DNA of 64,000 nt from Phycisphaera sp. (GTDB lineage: Bacteria; Planctomycetota; Phycisphaerae; Phycisphaerales; Phycisphaeraceae), in contig WGMF01000002.1 of the NCBI GenBank assembly GCA_016125215.1, positions 1-64,000 on the forward strand, written 5' to 3'. This document shows positions 37,488 through 46,670 of this stretch, in pieces. The translations under genes were made by a program, and so were the position numbers. Numbering within the stretch: the first letter of the stretch is position 1; every line of letters starts with the position of its first letter. The notes under the pieces were generated by a model. That model made no database searches and was not told where the DNA came from. It worked only from the letters and a program-made list of their open reading frames with translations.

Positions 37488-37988
37488 ATGTCCGATCTCA
37501 AGTTCAACAGCAACAACAGCAAATCCCGCTTCAAACCGACCGTGGCCACCGTCGTCGTTCAGAACGGCCGACTGCTCATGGTCCGTGAAGCGCGCGGCGC
37601 GGACCGACGCAAATGGAACCTGCCCGGGGGCAAGGTCGATCAGGGTGAAGCCCTCGTCGCCGCCGCCCGTCGTGAAACGCTCGAAGAGACCGGCTGCGTC
37701 GTCCGCCTCACCGGCGTGCTGGGCCTGTATGCCTACATGACCACCTCCCGCAAGCACAGCCTGCGTTTTATCTTCTGGGCACAGATGGTTGGCGGCTCGC
37801 TCCAAGCCGACCTCGACGAAGTCCTCGACGCCCAATGGTTCGACCTCGACGAAGTCCGTGACATGAGCGTCCACGAACTCTGGAAGCCCTCGGTCCTCAA
37901 GCGCGTGCTGCGTGACGTGCTGCGTGAGCGACGCTATCCCATGTCCATGCTCCGCGACCTCGAAGCCGCGGCGGTGGCCAGTGCATGA
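37488..37988 (+). CDS. Nudix hydrolase
   Basis: The 166 residues contain an intact Nudix box, GGKVDQGEALVAAARRETLE followed by ETGC, whose glutamates bind the divalent metal. The enzyme hydrolyses a nucleoside diphosphate linked to another group; ADP-ribose, 8-oxo-dGTP or a nucleotide sugar are all possible. The ATG at 37488 has a strong AAGGAGG ribosome-binding site 7 nt upstream, which fixes the start even though the frame is open further back. Confidence 0.9.
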   Translation: MSDLKFNSNNSKSRFKPTVATVVVQNGRLLMVREARGADRRKWNLPGGKVDQGEALVAAARRETLEETGCVVRLTGVLGLYAYMTTSRKHSLRFIFWAQMVGGSLQADLDEVLDAQWFDLDEVRDMSVHELWKPSVLKRVLRDVLRERRYPMSMLRDLEAAAVASA

Positions 37989-38001
37989 ATAAACACTAAG
38001 A

Positions 38002-38028
38002 CACCGTTGCACAGGGGGCGCAACGGTG
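38002..38028. repeat. Hairpin after the Nudix gene
   Basis: CACCGTTGC at 38002-38010 pairs perfectly with GCAACGGTG at 38020-38028 around a 9-nt G-rich loop. There is no T-run, so a Rho-independent terminator is not claimed. Confidence 0.5.
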
Positions 38029-38035
38029 ACAAACC

Positions 38036-38240
38036 CATCCACAGATGACACAGATAAGAGAAGTCCGAATCGCTTTTCGAGAGATCGGATACGGATGGGT
38101 TTGGTGACGGGATGGCCACCACGGGTAATCGGGGGTCATTGGGTTGAAGCCCGTGAGGGATCAGCCCATGAGCGATTCGGAGGGGTTTTGATCTGCGTCA
38201 TCTGCGGATCAATGTCTTGCTCGGTGCGATCTGTGGTTAA
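38036..38240. repeat. Nine-nt-period repeat pair, CACAGATGA type
   Basis: CACAGATGA and CACAGATAA stand in 9-nt register at 38040-38057. The complementary ATCTGCGTC, ATCTGCGGA and ATCTGTGGT units follow at 38191-38238. The two halves could pair as an imperfect long hairpin between the Nudix gene and murC, which are convergent. No gene is visible in the 257-bp gap. Confidence 0.65.
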
Positions 38241-38245
38241 TCCGC

Positions 38246-39673
38246 TCACCCCAGCAGCGTCTTTGCGATCTTCCACACGTCCCCGGCGCCCATCGTGACG
38301 ACGAGGTCGCCCTCACGCAGGATCACGCGCAGGTGTTCGACGATCGCCTCGAAGGGGTAGAGGTGCATGGCGCTCTTGCCGCGCTTGCGAAGGCGGTCTA
38401 CAAGGTCGGCGGCGGAGACGGCGTGGCGCTCGGCCTCGCTGTCACGGACGAAGTAGATGTGCGGAACGATCACCACGTCCGCCGACTCGAAGCTGGCGGC
38501 GAACTGTTCCATGAGGAAGCGCGTCCGGCTGTGCTGGTGCGGCTGGAAGACGCAGATCAACCGCTTGGGGTTGTAGCGTGTGCGTAACGCGCGGAGCGTG
38601 GTGTCGACCTCGGTCGGGTGGTGGCCGTAGTCGTCAATCACCGGTACCGTGTTCTTTGCAATCGTGGCTTTGCCCATCAACTGCATCCGCCGATCGAGGC
38701 CCTTGAAGGTCTGCACGGCCCTGGCCGCTTCGTCCCACGGCACGCCGACGCGCTGCGCGGTGATGACCGCGACCGCCGCGTTGTAGGCCATGTGCTCCCC
38801 CGGAAGCGGGCTGACCCACTCCGCGACGACTTCGTCTTTGTGGTGCAGGCGGACCCGGCCGGCCTTGATACCCACACGGAAGTCGGCTTGATAGGCAAAG
38901 CCGATCGTCTGTACGGCGCAGTCCAAGCCCGCTGTGACCGCGAGGCGGTGGGGCATCTCGTGGTTGACAAGGACAGAGCCGTTCGACGGCACCTTGCGTG
39001 CAAAGACCCCGAACGCCTCGACGATCTCCTCGATGTTCTTGTAGATGTCGAGGTGGTCTTCTTCGATGTTGAGGATGGCCGCGTGCGTCGGGTGGAAGTT
39101 GTGGAAGGATCGGTCGAACTCGCAGGCCTCGGCGACGAGCAGGTCCGAGCCGTGCGTGGAGACGCCGAAGCCCCCGCCGATCTGCGGGCAGTTGGCACCG
39201 ACGATGAAGTTCGGGTCGCGGCCCGTGGCACGGAGGATGTGGCAGAGCATGCTCGTCGTGCTGCTCTTGCCGTGCGTCCCGGCGATGGCGATGCCGGTGC
39301 GCCCGAGCATGAGGTTGCCCAGGAGCTGCGCGTATTTAACAACCTCGACGCCCCGGCGGCGCGCCTCGACGACCTCGGGGTGGTCTTCACGAATCGCCGC
39401 CGAGATCACGAGCATGTCGCACTCACCGGGGAGGCTTTGCTCGGTCTGTTCGAGGGTGACGGTCAGCCCGTCGGCCCGCAGCGACGCAATGGTGGAGGAG
39501 TCGGACAGGTCGCTGCCCGAACAGGCCGCCCCGAAGCGCTTGGCCATGCGTGCCAGGCCCGACATCCCGCACCCGCCGATGCCGGCAAAGTGCAGCTTGC
39601 GGTCGGTCAGGTCCAGGCGTTGGTCGTGGAGGTTCATCGGTGAAAAACGGGAGGGCGGCAAGGCGGTGGTCAT
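38246..39673 (-). CDS. murC: UDP-N-acetylmuramate--L-alanine ligase
   Basis: MurC adds L-alanine to UDP-MurNAc in the cytosol, the first amino-acid step of peptidoglycan precursor synthesis. The 475 residues show the UDP-binding HFAGIGGCGMSGLARMA, the ATP-binding AGTHGKSSTTSMLCH, NIEEDHLDIY and DDYGHHPTEVDTTL, and a normal C-terminal Rossmann-like domain. Its presence supports a peptidoglycan wall, which is now accepted for most planctomycetes. No other mur or fts genes are adjacent. It is divergent from the GH57 gene. Confidence 0.96.
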   Translation of the reverse strand: MTTALPPSRFSPMNLHDQRLDLTDRKLHFAGIGGCGMSGLARMAKRFGAACSGSDLSDSSTIASLRADGLTVTLEQTEQSLPGECDMLVISAAIREDHPEVVEARRRGVEVVKYAQLLGNLMLGRTGIAIAGTHGKSSTTSMLCHILRATGRDPNFIVGANCPQIGGGFGVSTHGSDLLVAEACEFDRSFHNFHPTHAAILNIEEDHLDIYKNIEEIVEAFGVFARKVPSNGSVLVNHEMPHRLAVTAGLDCAVQTIGFAYQADFRVGIKAGRVRLHHKDEVVAEWVSPLPGEHMAYNAAVAVITAQRVGVPWDEAARAVQTFKGLDRRMQLMGKATIAKNTVPVIDDYGHHPTEVDTTLRALRTRYNPKRLICVFQPHQHSRTRFLMEQFAASFESADVVIVPHIYFVRDSEAERHAVSAADLVDRLRKRGKSAMHLYPFEAIVEHLRVILREGDLVVTMGAGDVWKIAKTLLG

Positions 39674-39759
39674 AGGGTGTACCCGAAGTATTTGAAATGA
39701 TATCGGTCGCAGCCACCTTACGGCATCAAATCGCGTTCGCCCGGTCAGTCGCTTTGCGT

Positions 39760-39765
39760 TACGAT
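39760..39765 (+). promoter_or_regulatory. -10-like TACGAT before the GH57 gene
   Basis: TACGAT lies 9 nt before the ATG at 39775, and a weak -35 TTCGCC lies at 39736-39741 with 18-nt spacing. No Shine-Dalgarno is seen. Confidence 0.5.
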
Positions 39766-39774
39766 GCCCGCATC

Positions 39775-41490
39775 ATGTCCAAGCCTAACGCTGTCGGTTC
39801 GTTCTCTTTCGTCCTCCACGGGCACTTGCCGTATGTGCTCCGTCACGGCACCTGGCCTCATGGTGAGGACTGGCTCTACGAAGCCGCCGCCGAGACCTAC
39901 CTGCCGATCCTGGCCATGATCGACGAGTGCGTCTTTTTCAATGCCGTGCCCAAGCTCACGATGGGCCTGACGCCCGTGCTCCTCGAACAACTGGCCCACG
40001 AGCACTTCAAGAACGGATTCGAGCACTACCTTGCCGACCGCATCGCCCGCGCCCAGAGCGACAAAAAAGACTTCAACGCCTTGGGCAACGGCCACATGGC
40101 TTACCTGGCGACTCGCTGGGAAGAATCCTTCCGCAGACAACTCGAGTTCTTCCAGAAAATCGACCGCAACATCCCCGCCGCCTACGCCCAGCGCGTGCTC
40201 AAGGGTTACGTTGAGGTGCTGACCTCGAACGCGACGCACGGCTACATGCCCTTGTTGTATGAAGATTCTTCGATCCGCGCCCAGATCAGGGCGGGCGTGG
40301 CCAGTTCGCAACGCATCCTCGGTTTCAAGCCCACCGGCATGTGGTTGCCCGAGTGTGCCTACCGCCCAGGTGGGCCGTGGAGGCCACCCATCGGTTGGGG
40401 CGCCAAGGACTATCGCATCGGCATCGAACACCTCGTGGCCGACGAGGGCATCACCCACTTCTTTGTTGAGCACCACCTCATCGAAGGCTCACGCAGCGAA
40501 CAGGTCTTCAATGATGGCCAGTGGTGGAAGGTCGGCTGGGATGAGTCCGCCAAGTACCCCTCGCGCGGTTGGCGCAGCGTCCACGAGGCCCACCTCGTCA
40601 ACTCCGACGGCACCGGCCTGGGCAGGGCCATCGCGCTGGCACGCGACCCGCGCATCTGCGAGCAGGTCTGGTCCGGGTCCATTGGTTATCCCGCCAGCGG
40701 CGAGTATCTGGAGTTCCACAAAAAGTGGGGCCCACGCCGCGGCTTACGCTACTGGAAGATCACCGGCAACAAGGTCGACCTGGGCGACAAGCATCTTTAT
40801 TACCCCGACGACGTGACGCACAAGATCCACCAACATGCCATGCACTTCGTCGGCGAGGTCAAGGGCAGGCTCCACAACCACCGACGCAACACCGGGCGAC
40901 ACGGCATCGTCGTCGCCTGCTTCGATGCCGAGCTTTTCGGACACTGGTGGTTCGAGGGGCCACGATTCCTGCGCGACGTCATGCTCGCGTTCAACGCCGA
41001 CCCGGACGTCGACCTGTGTACCACCGAGGAATACATCGAACGCCACCCCGCGAACAAAGTCATCTCGATGCCAGAAGGCTCGTGGGGCGAAGAGGGCGAC
41101 CACCGTGTCTGGACCAACGACCAGGTCAACTGGATGTGGGACATCGAGTACCGCTGCGAGGCGAACTTCGGCAAGGCCACGTGCGAACTGGGCTGGCGCG
41201 AGAAGCCCCAGGTGAAAGACCTGTTGGAGAAAGCCGGCCGCGAACTGCTGCTCATGCAGGCCTCCGACTGGCCCTTCGTCATCCGTCGCGGCCAGGCCAT
41301 CGACTACGGCATCAAACGCTTCATGCAGCACGTCGCCCGCTTCGAGACCCTGCTTGAACTGGCCGAGAAAGTCAGCCAGGACAGCGAATACCTCGGCCAA
41401 CTCAACGAAGTCGAACTCCACGAAGTCAAAGACGCGGATATCCACGACGTGATCTTCCCGCACATCGACCTCAACTGGTGGAACATGTAA
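39775..41490 (+). CDS. GH57 family protein, 1,4-alpha-glucan branching enzyme-like
   Basis: The 571 residues show the GH57 conserved regions in order: FVLHGHLPYVLRHGTWPHGE at the N-terminus, GMWLPECAYRPGG with the nucleophile Glu, and VVACFDAELFGHWWFEGPRF with the acid/base Asp. This pattern fits the branching-enzyme/DUF1957 branch, which transfers alpha-1,4-glucan segments to alpha-1,6 positions. A role in glycogen-like storage polysaccharide or a related alpha-glucan is likely. The ATG at 39775 gives the family's usual N-terminus. A GH95 gene follows after 87 bp. Confidence 0.9.
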   Translation: MSKPNAVGSFSFVLHGHLPYVLRHGTWPHGEDWLYEAAAETYLPILAMIDECVFFNAVPKLTMGLTPVLLEQLAHEHFKNGFEHYLADRIARAQSDKKDFNALGNGHMAYLATRWEESFRRQLEFFQKIDRNIPAAYAQRVLKGYVEVLTSNATHGYMPLLYEDSSIRAQIRAGVASSQRILGFKPTGMWLPECAYRPGGPWRPPIGWGAKDYRIGIEHLVADEGITHFFVEHHLIEGSRSEQVFNDGQWWKVGWDESAKYPSRGWRSVHEAHLVNSDGTGLGRAIALARDPRICEQVWSGSIGYPASGEYLEFHKKWGPRRGLRYWKITGNKVDLGDKHLYYPDDVTHKIHQHAMHFVGEVKGRLHNHRRNTGRHGIVVACFDAELFGHWWFEGPRFLRDVMLAFNADPDVDLCTTEEYIERHPANKVISMPEGSWGEEGDHRVWTNDQVNWMWDIEYRCEANFGKATCELGWREKPQVKDLLEKAGRELLLMQASDWPFVIRRGQAIDYGIKRFMQHVARFETLLELAEKVSQDSEYLGQLNEVELHEVKDADIHDVIFPHIDLNWWNM

Positions 41491-41564
41491 CCCCCGGAAC
41501 CCCCGGAAGCGCCCTCGGAGGTGCCCCCGGAACTGCCCCCCGGGCTTGGCCACTTCAGTGGCCA
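41491..41564. repeat. CCCCCGGAA nine-nt repeats and hairpin before the GH95 gene
   Basis: CCCCCGGAA occurs twice in tandem at 41491-41508 and again at 41524-41532. An 8-bp perfect hairpin (TGGCCACT, TC loop, AGTGGCCA) lies at 41547-41564, 13 nt before the GH95 start, where it could affect ribosome access. Confidence 0.6.
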
Positions 41565-41577
41565 TGTCCTTCTCCCC

Positions 41578-43983
41578 ATGCCCCCCCTCACACTCCGTTA
41601 CACCCACCCCGCGTCCCAATGGGTCGAAGCCCTCCCCATAGGCAACGGCCGGCTCGGTGCCATGATCCACGGGCAGATCGAACGCGAGGTGATCTGCCTC
41701 AACGACAACACCCTCTGGGACGGCTACCCTCGCGACCGAACCAACCCCCGCGCACTCGAAACCCTGCACGAAATCCGCCGACTGCTCTTCGAGGGTAAAC
41801 ACCACGATGCCACCACACTGGCTGAGCAGTCGATGATGGCGATCCCCCAGCGCATCCTGCCGTATCAACCGCTGGGCGAACTTCGTATCGATCACCTGCA
41901 CACCTTTGGCAGAACTTTCAGTTCGCACTACTCCCGAAGCCTCAACCTCGAAACCGCCACCGCCCACGTGCGTTACATCAACAGTGGTTCGCAATACGCC
42001 GCGGTGGAGCAAGGAAACGCCAAACACTTTGAGCGTGAGATGTTCGCCTCTGCCGCGCACCAAGTGTTGGTCATCCGATTCACCGCCAACAGGCCCGGGC
42101 TGCAGAACCTCAACCTGACCCTCACGCGCGAGCGCGACGCCCGCTGCGTCGATCACCCGCACGACCCGAACCGCATCGTCCTGCAGGGCCAGATCAACCG
42201 CCCGCACCACGAAGATGGCCGCAACGCGGGGATGCGCTTTACCTGTCACCTACAGGTCCGCACGAAAGGGGGAACGGTCGCTCAACGTGATGGTCGGCTC
42301 GAAATACGCAATGCCGACGAAGTGGTGGTGTTGATCGCCTCGGGCACGAGTTTCCGCGATGAAGACCCCGACGCACAGTGTGAACAAATCATCGCCGATG
42401 TTCGTGATGTTCCTTATGACATTCTGAAAGATGCGCACATCAAAGACCACACATCGTTCTTTGGTCGGGTGTCGCTCGATCTGGGTAAGGGGCAGGACCA
42501 CCTGCCCACGGACGAACGATTGATTAGGTTACGCAACGGCAAGCCCGATCCGTCGTTGGCCGCGCTCTATTTTCAGTATGCCCGTTACCTGCTCATCGCA
42601 TGCTCGCGCCCGGGTGGATTGCCCGCCAACCTGCAGGGGTTGTGGAACGACCTCTTGTCCCCGCCGTGGAGCAGCGACTACCACACCAACATCAACCTGC
42701 AGATGAACTACTGGCCCGCGGAAGTGGCCAATCTATCCGAGTGTCACACGCCGCTCTTTGATTACATGCGATCGCTCGTCAAGCCCGGCGAGCGCACCGC
42801 GAAAAACTTCTACAACTGCGGGGGCTGGGTGGCACACCACCTGAGCGATGTGCATGCTGCCACCGAGCCGTTCGACGGCGTGCATGGCATCTGGCCGATG
42901 GGCGCGGCCTGGTTGGCGCTGCACCCGTGGGAACACTACCTCTTCACCGGCGACCGTGACTTCCTGCTCAAGACGGCTTACCCATTGATGAAAGGAGCCG
43001 CCCGTTTCCTCATCGACTTCCTCATCGAGGCCCCGTCGGGCACACCGGTGGCGGGCATGCTCGTCACCAACCCGTCGCATTCACCTGAAAACAGCTTCCT
43101 CGACCGTGACGGCAAGCCGGCCAAGTTCACATACGCCTGTACGATGGACCTGATGATCGTGCGCGAGCTGCTCACCGCCTGCGCCGCGGCCATTAACGAT
43201 CTCCAACATGATGACCCCGGTTTCGACGCGGCTTTCGCCGATGAAATCGACAACACACTCGCTCGGCTCGCTCCCATCCAAGTCAGTAGGAAGACCGGAC
43301 GCATCCAGGAATGGATCGAAGACTACGAGGAACGCGAGCCCGGCCACCGGCACATGTCGCACATGTTCAGCCTCCACCCCGGCGGTCTGATCTCTCCCAC
43401 CGCGACGCCCGACCTCGCCGCCGCTGCGCGAAAATCGCTCGAAGGTCGGCTGGCACATTCCGGGGGGCACACCGGCTGGTCACGGGCATGGCTGGTCAAT
43501 CTCTTTGCCCGCCTGCGCGACGGCGACGCGGCGCACGGCCACCTGCTCGACCTATTCAAGCGCTGCACACTGCCCAATCTCTTCGACGACCACCCGCCGT
43601 TCCAGATCGACGGGAACTTCGGCGGGGCGGCCGGCATCGCGGAGATGCTGCTCCAGAGCCGGCTTGTGCGGGATGAAGACGGACGCACGACATGGGAACT
43701 CGACCTGCTGCCCGCGCTACCGACGGCTTGGCCTCGTGGGTCGTTCAAGGGCCTGCGGGCGCGCGGCGGGATGACGGTGGACCTCTCATGGCGGGGGGGA
43801 CAACCGGTCAGGGCCGTGGTCCACACGGGGTGTGCGGGTCGCGTTCGCTTTGTCTTACCCGAGGGGGTCGATGTCGCTTCGATTAAGCTGCGGGGTAGAG
43901 CCATCACACGGTCTGACGATGATGAATCGCGTGCCTGCTGGTCGGTCGAGCCGGGCAGGGAGTACCATGTCACGTTCTCATGA
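41578..43983 (+). CDS. GH95 family alpha-L-fucosidase/galactosidase
   Basis: The 801 residues begin with [20 protein letters not shown] and then LGAMIHG, the classic GH95 N-terminal beta-domain opening. The (alpha/alpha)6 barrel has [20 protein letters not shown] and [18 protein letters not shown], which carry the conserved catalytic asparagines and aspartate region, and [14 protein letters not shown] with [22 protein letters not shown]95 enzymes remove alpha-1,2-L-fucose or alpha-L-galactose from plant, algal or host glycans. No signal peptide is visible at the ATG 41578, so a cytosolic role is possible. Its last codon overlaps rdgB. Confidence 0.93.
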   Translation: MPPLTLRYTHPASQWVEALPIGNGRLGAMIHGQIEREVICLNDNTLWDGYPRDRTNPRALETLHEIRRLLFEGKHHDATTLAEQSMMAIPQRILPYQPLGELRIDHLHTFGRTFSSHYSRSLNLETATAHVRYINSGSQYAAVEQGNAKHFEREMFASAAHQVLVIRFTANRPGLQNLNLTLTRERDARCVDHPHDPNRIVLQGQINRPHHEDGRNAGMRFTCHLQVRTKGGTVAQRDGRLEIRNADEVVVLIASGTSFRDEDPDAQCEQIIADVRDVPYDILKDAHIKDHTSFFGRVSLDLGKGQDHLPTDERLIRLRNGKPDPSLAALYFQYARYLLIACSRPGGLPANLQGLWNDLLSPPWSSDYHTNINLQMNYWPAEVANLSECHTPLFDYMRSLVKPGERTAKNFYNCGGWVAHHLSDVHAATEPFDGVHGIWPMGAAWLALHPWEHYLFTGDRDFLLKTAYPLMKGAARFLIDFLIEAPSGTPVAGMLVTNPSHSPENSFLDRDGKPAKFTYACTMDLMIVRELLTACAAAINDLQHDDPGFDAAFADEIDNTLARLAPIQVSRKTGRIQEWIEDYEEREPGHRHMSHMFSLHPGGLISPTATPDLAAAARKSLEGRLAHSGGHTGWSRAWLVNLFARLRDGDAAHGHLLDLFKRCTLPNLFDDHPPFQIDGNFGGAAGIAEMLLQSRLVRDEDGRTTWELDLLPALPTAWPRGSFKGLRARGGMTVDLSWRGGQPVRAVVHTGCAGRVRFVLPEGVDVASIKLRGRAITRSDDDESRACWSVEPGREYHVTFS

Positions 43984-44645
43984 CACGCCGCCCGACCACG
44001 TTGCTGATCGCCACGTCCAACCCGCACAAGCTCGAAGAAATCCGCGCCGTGTTTGAGGCGTCGTGCGCGCTTGATCCGCCCATCCGTTTGCTTTCGCTCA
44101 CAGACCTGAGCCAGCCCATCCCCGAGCCTGTCGAAGACGGTGAGGCGTTCGAGGCCAACGCCCTGCTCAAGGCGCGGTACTACGCGCAGCACGCCGGTCT
44201 GCCCTGTCTGGCCGACGACAGCGGGCTGGAGGTCGACGCGCTGGGCGGGGCACCGGGCGTGTATAGCGCGCGATACGCCGGCGTCACCGGCCCACGCGGC
44301 GTCGTCGATCCAGCTAACAACCTGTTACTGATGAACAAGCTCGAAGGCGTGCCCGTCGAGCGCCGCACAGCCCGGTTTGTCTGCGCGATGGCGTGTTTTC
44401 TTGACGGGGGCCACGCCATCATGCTGCGGGGCACCATCGAGGGTCGCATCCTGACGCCCGACGAAACGACCGACCGCGCCCACCCGGAAAGGGGGCGCGG
44501 TCGGAATGGTTTTGGTTACGACCCGCTCTTCCTTGTACCCGAACTCGGCAAGACCACCGCCCAGATCCCGCCCGAGCACAAGAACGCCATCAGCCACCGG
44601 GGCAACGCCGCGCGCATGATGGTCGAGCGCCTGGCCGCTCTTTAA
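43980..44645 (+). CDS. rdgB: Non-canonical purine NTP pyrophosphatase (RdgB/HAM1)
   Basis: RdgB hydrolyses dITP, ITP and XTP to monophosphates, keeping deaminated purines out of nucleic acids. The 221 residues contain [37 protein letters not shown] with the catalytic Asp, and [13 protein letters not shown] followed by ISHRGNA. Length is slightly above E. coli RdgB. The ATG overlaps the GH95 stop as ATGA, so it is translated with that gene. Its stop is 2 bp from the stop of the convergent icd. Confidence 0.94.
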   Translation: MTRRPTTLLIATSNPHKLEEIRAVFEASCALDPPIRLLSLTDLSQPIPEPVEDGEAFEANALLKARYYAQHAGLPCLADDSGLEVDALGGAPGVYSARYAGVTGPRGVVDPANNLLLMNKLEGVPVERRTARFVCAMACFLDGGHAIMLRGTIEGRILTPDETTDRAHPERGRGRNGFGYDPLFLVPELGKTTAQIPPEHKNAISHRGNAARMMVERLAAL

Positions 44646-44647
44646 GG

Positions 44648-46159
44648 TCACTCACCCTGACCCAGCGAGTAGCCGCGCTTACCGTCGAAGGCGCACAGGT
44701 GCTCGGTCTTGATGAAATCCAGACCGGCCTTGAGCACGCGATGGAGCAAACCGATCACCTCGGCGTGTGTGACCGAGCCGGTCTCGAGGTTGCTCACGAA
44801 CCGGCAGCGCCAGTGGTCGGTGCAGAAGGTTTCCGGGAAGCCATCGGGGTAGACCTTCACGCCACGGTTGGTGACCATCTTGAGCTTGAACTCGGGGCCC
44901 GCGATGGCTTCGAGCTTGCGTCCGAGCACCTTTGGGCAACGGTCGGCTTCGTCCCAGTCGAGGAACACGTCCACCCCCTGCAAGGTTTTCTCGGCCTTGT
45001 ACGTGGCAGGCTTGGCGGCCATGGCAGCGGGTTGCGTCGCATCGGCGTAGCTCACGGGCTTGAGCTGTTGCGGCATTTGACCGAGGTGTGCGATCACCGC
45101 GTTGGCGAAGGCCTGCGTGCCGACTTTTTCTTTGCTCGCGCCCTCACGGTAGATGTCGGGCGTGTGGATGCCGTCCTCGATGGTGGCCAGCCAGGCGTTG
45201 TGGACTTTCTGAGCCACGTCGCCCTGACCGATGTGGACGAGCATCATCACCGAGGCCAGCAGGAGGCCGGACGGGTTGGCCACGTCCTGGCCCGCTATGA
45301 GCGGGGCCGATCCGTGGATGGCCTCGAACATCGCGCAGTGCTCGCCGATGTTCGCGCTGCCCGCAAGCCCGACCGACCCGGTGATCTGTGCCGCCACGTC
45401 GCTGAGAATGTCGCCATAGAGGTTGGGCGTGACAATCACGTCGAAGACCTCCGGCGTGTCGGCGATCTTGGCGGTGCCGATGTCGATGATCCAGTGGTCC
45501 GCGATGATCTCGGGGTACTCGGCGCTGATCTCGTCGAAGACCTTGTGGAACAGGCCGTCGGTCAGCTTCATGATGTTGTCTTTGCTGAAGCAGGTGACCT
45601 TCTTGCGTCCGTTCGCACGGGCGTACTCGAAGGCGTAGCGGACGATCTTCTCGCATCCGGGCCGGGTGATGAGCTTGAGGCACTGCGTGACCTCGCGGGT
45701 CTGCTGGTGCTCGATGCCTGCGTAGGTGTCTTCCTCGTTCTCACGGATGATGACCACGTCCATCACCGGGTGCTTGGTCTGGACGAAGGGGTGGTAAGAG
45801 ACACACGGGCGGACGTTGGCGTAGAGGCCCAGGGTCTTGCGGGTGGTGACGTTGAGGCTCTTGTACCCGCCGCCCTGGGGGGTGGTGATGGGGGATTTGA
45901 GGAAGACCCTGGTCTTGCGCAGCGAGGCCCAGGCGGACGGCTCGATGCCGGCGGTGATGCCCTTGCGGTAGACCTTCTCGCCGATGTCGATGAACTCAAG
46001 GTCGAGCTTTGCACCGGCGGCGTGGAGGACCCTGAGGGTGGCGTCCATGATCTCCGGTCCGATACCGTCGCCGCGTGCCACGGTGATGGAGACAGCCTTG
46101 GCGGTCTTGGGGGTGGGGGCCTGGGTGTCGATTTGTTCCGGCTGGGCGAGGGGGGTCAT
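44648..46159 (-). CDS. icd: Isocitrate dehydrogenase, Thermus/Rickettsia type
   Basis: This 503-residue enzyme oxidatively decarboxylates isocitrate to 2-oxoglutarate. The core carries GDGIGPEIMDATLRVL, the substrate-binding SPITTPQGGGYKSLNVTTRK and VTPNLYGDILSDVAAQITG. An extra C-terminal domain of about 140 residues after the linker near 345 is a feature of the Thermus/alphaproteobacterial type. At the cofactor-selecting position (GSAPLIAGQD) Leu-Ile replaces the Lys-Tyr of E. coli NADP enzymes, so NAD+ use is possible. A second, E. coli-type icd lies at 48713. Divergent from it is a winged-helix gene with a palindromic operator-like site between. Confidence 0.92.
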   Translation of the reverse strand: MTPLAQPEQIDTQAPTPKTAKAVSITVARGDGIGPEIMDATLRVLHAAGAKLDLEFIDIGEKVYRKGITAGIEPSAWASLRKTRVFLKSPITTPQGGGYKSLNVTTRKTLGLYANVRPCVSYHPFVQTKHPVMDVVIIRENEEDTYAGIEHQQTREVTQCLKLITRPGCEKIVRYAFEYARANGRKKVTCFSKDNIMKLTDGLFHKVFDEISAEYPEIIADHWIIDIGTAKIADTPEVFDVIVTPNLYGDILSDVAAQITGSVGLAGSANIGEHCAMFEAIHGSAPLIAGQDVANPSGLLLASVMMLVHIGQGDVAQKVHNAWLATIEDGIHTPDIYREGASKEKVGTQAFANAVIAHLGQMPQQLKPVSYADATQPAAMAAKPATYKAEKTLQGVDVFLDWDEADRCPKVLGRKLEAIAGPEFKLKMVTNRGVKVYPDGFPETFCTDHWRCRFVSNLETGSVTHAEVIGLLHRVLKAGLDFIKTEHLCAFDGKRGYSLGQGE

Positions 46160-46214
46160 GGTCAGCTCCTAGGGGTGGGGTGGGGGGGGTCGTCCGTGAG
46201 CAGCGAAAATTAAA

Positions 46215-46234
46215 ACACGAAATTGATTTCGTGT
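46215..46234. promoter_or_regulatory. 20-bp palindrome, candidate operator
   Basis: ACACGAAAT-TG-ATTTCGTGT is a perfect inverted repeat with 9-bp arms. It overlaps the -35 of a strong rightward promoter and lies between icd and a winged-helix regulator gene, the usual place for an autoregulatory operator. Confidence 0.65.
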
Positions 46235-46251
46235 ATACTTTAACGTATAAT
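46223..46251 (+). promoter_or_regulatory. Sigma-70-type promoter for the winged-helix gene
   Basis: TTGATT (46223-46228), a 17-nt spacer and an exact TATAAT (46246-46251) make the best promoter in the window. On the other strand TTGACA (46264-46259) with TATACA (46237-46232) has a 21-nt spacer and might serve icd. Confidence 0.75.
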
Positions 46252-46322
46252 AGCCCCATGTCAAGACCCCCGGATAAAAAATTATTTAGGGTCCCCGATC
46301 GACCTTTCTGAGGACACGGATT

Positions 46323-46652
46323 ATGCCCACGCCCGCCACCCCCGCTCCACACCCGACATGGACTTTTCTGTCCAACCACGGCCACGTGCTGATCTGCCTG
46401 GCCGAGGACCCGACCATGCGCCTGCGTGACGTGGCGCAGCGCGTAGGCATCACCGAACGCGCGGTGCAGAACATCGTGGCCGACCTCGAAGACGCCGGCG
46501 TTCTCAGCCACACGCGCGACGGCCGACGCAACCGCTACACGCTCCACGGCCACAAACCGCTGCGCCACCCCGTCGAGTCGCACCGTGACGTCGGGGCGCT
46601 CGTGGCCATGGTGGTCGGTAAGAAGCCCCGCGCACAAACCGCCGGCGGGTAG
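46323..46652 (+). CDS. Winged helix-turn-helix transcriptional regulator (MarR/ArsR-like)
   Basis: The 109 residues are essentially one winged helix: TWTFLSNHGHVLICLAEDP for helix 1, RLRDVAQRVGITERAVQNIV for the helix-turn-helix, and DLEDAGVLSHTRDGRRNRYT for the wing. No sensor domain is present, so the ligand, if any, is unknown. GAGGA stands about 8 nt before the ATG. The palindrome and consensus promoter upstream, with divergent icd, suggest it controls itself and possibly icd. The GT2 gene follows within 18 bp. Confidence 0.85.
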   Translation: MPTPATPAPHPTWTFLSNHGHVLICLAEDPTMRLRDVAQRVGITERAVQNIVADLEDAGVLSHTRDGRRNRYTLHGHKPLRHPVESHRDVGALVAMVVGKKPRAQTAGG

Positions 46653-46656
46653 GTGG

Positions 46657-46662
46657 TACGAT
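46657..46662 (+). promoter_or_regulatory. -10-like TACGAT before the GT2 gene
   Basis: TACGAT is followed by 8 nt and the GTG at 46671. The spacer GGTGGGGC is G-rich but is not a standard Shine-Dalgarno. Confidence 0.35.
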
Positions 46663-46670
46663 GGTGGGGC

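Noticed and set aside
38246-38400. Possible dcw cell-division cluster around murC
   Set aside because: murC has no neighbouring mur or fts genes; it stands alone between a Nudix and a GH57 gene.
40744-42249. 501-codon frame antisense to GH57 and GH95
   Set aside because: Both plus-strand genes have all their catalytic motifs; the antisense translation has none.
44699-46213. 504-codon frame antisense to icd
   Set aside because: It is a codon-phase shadow rich in Asp/Val/Gly; the opposite strand encodes a full isocitrate dehydrogenase.
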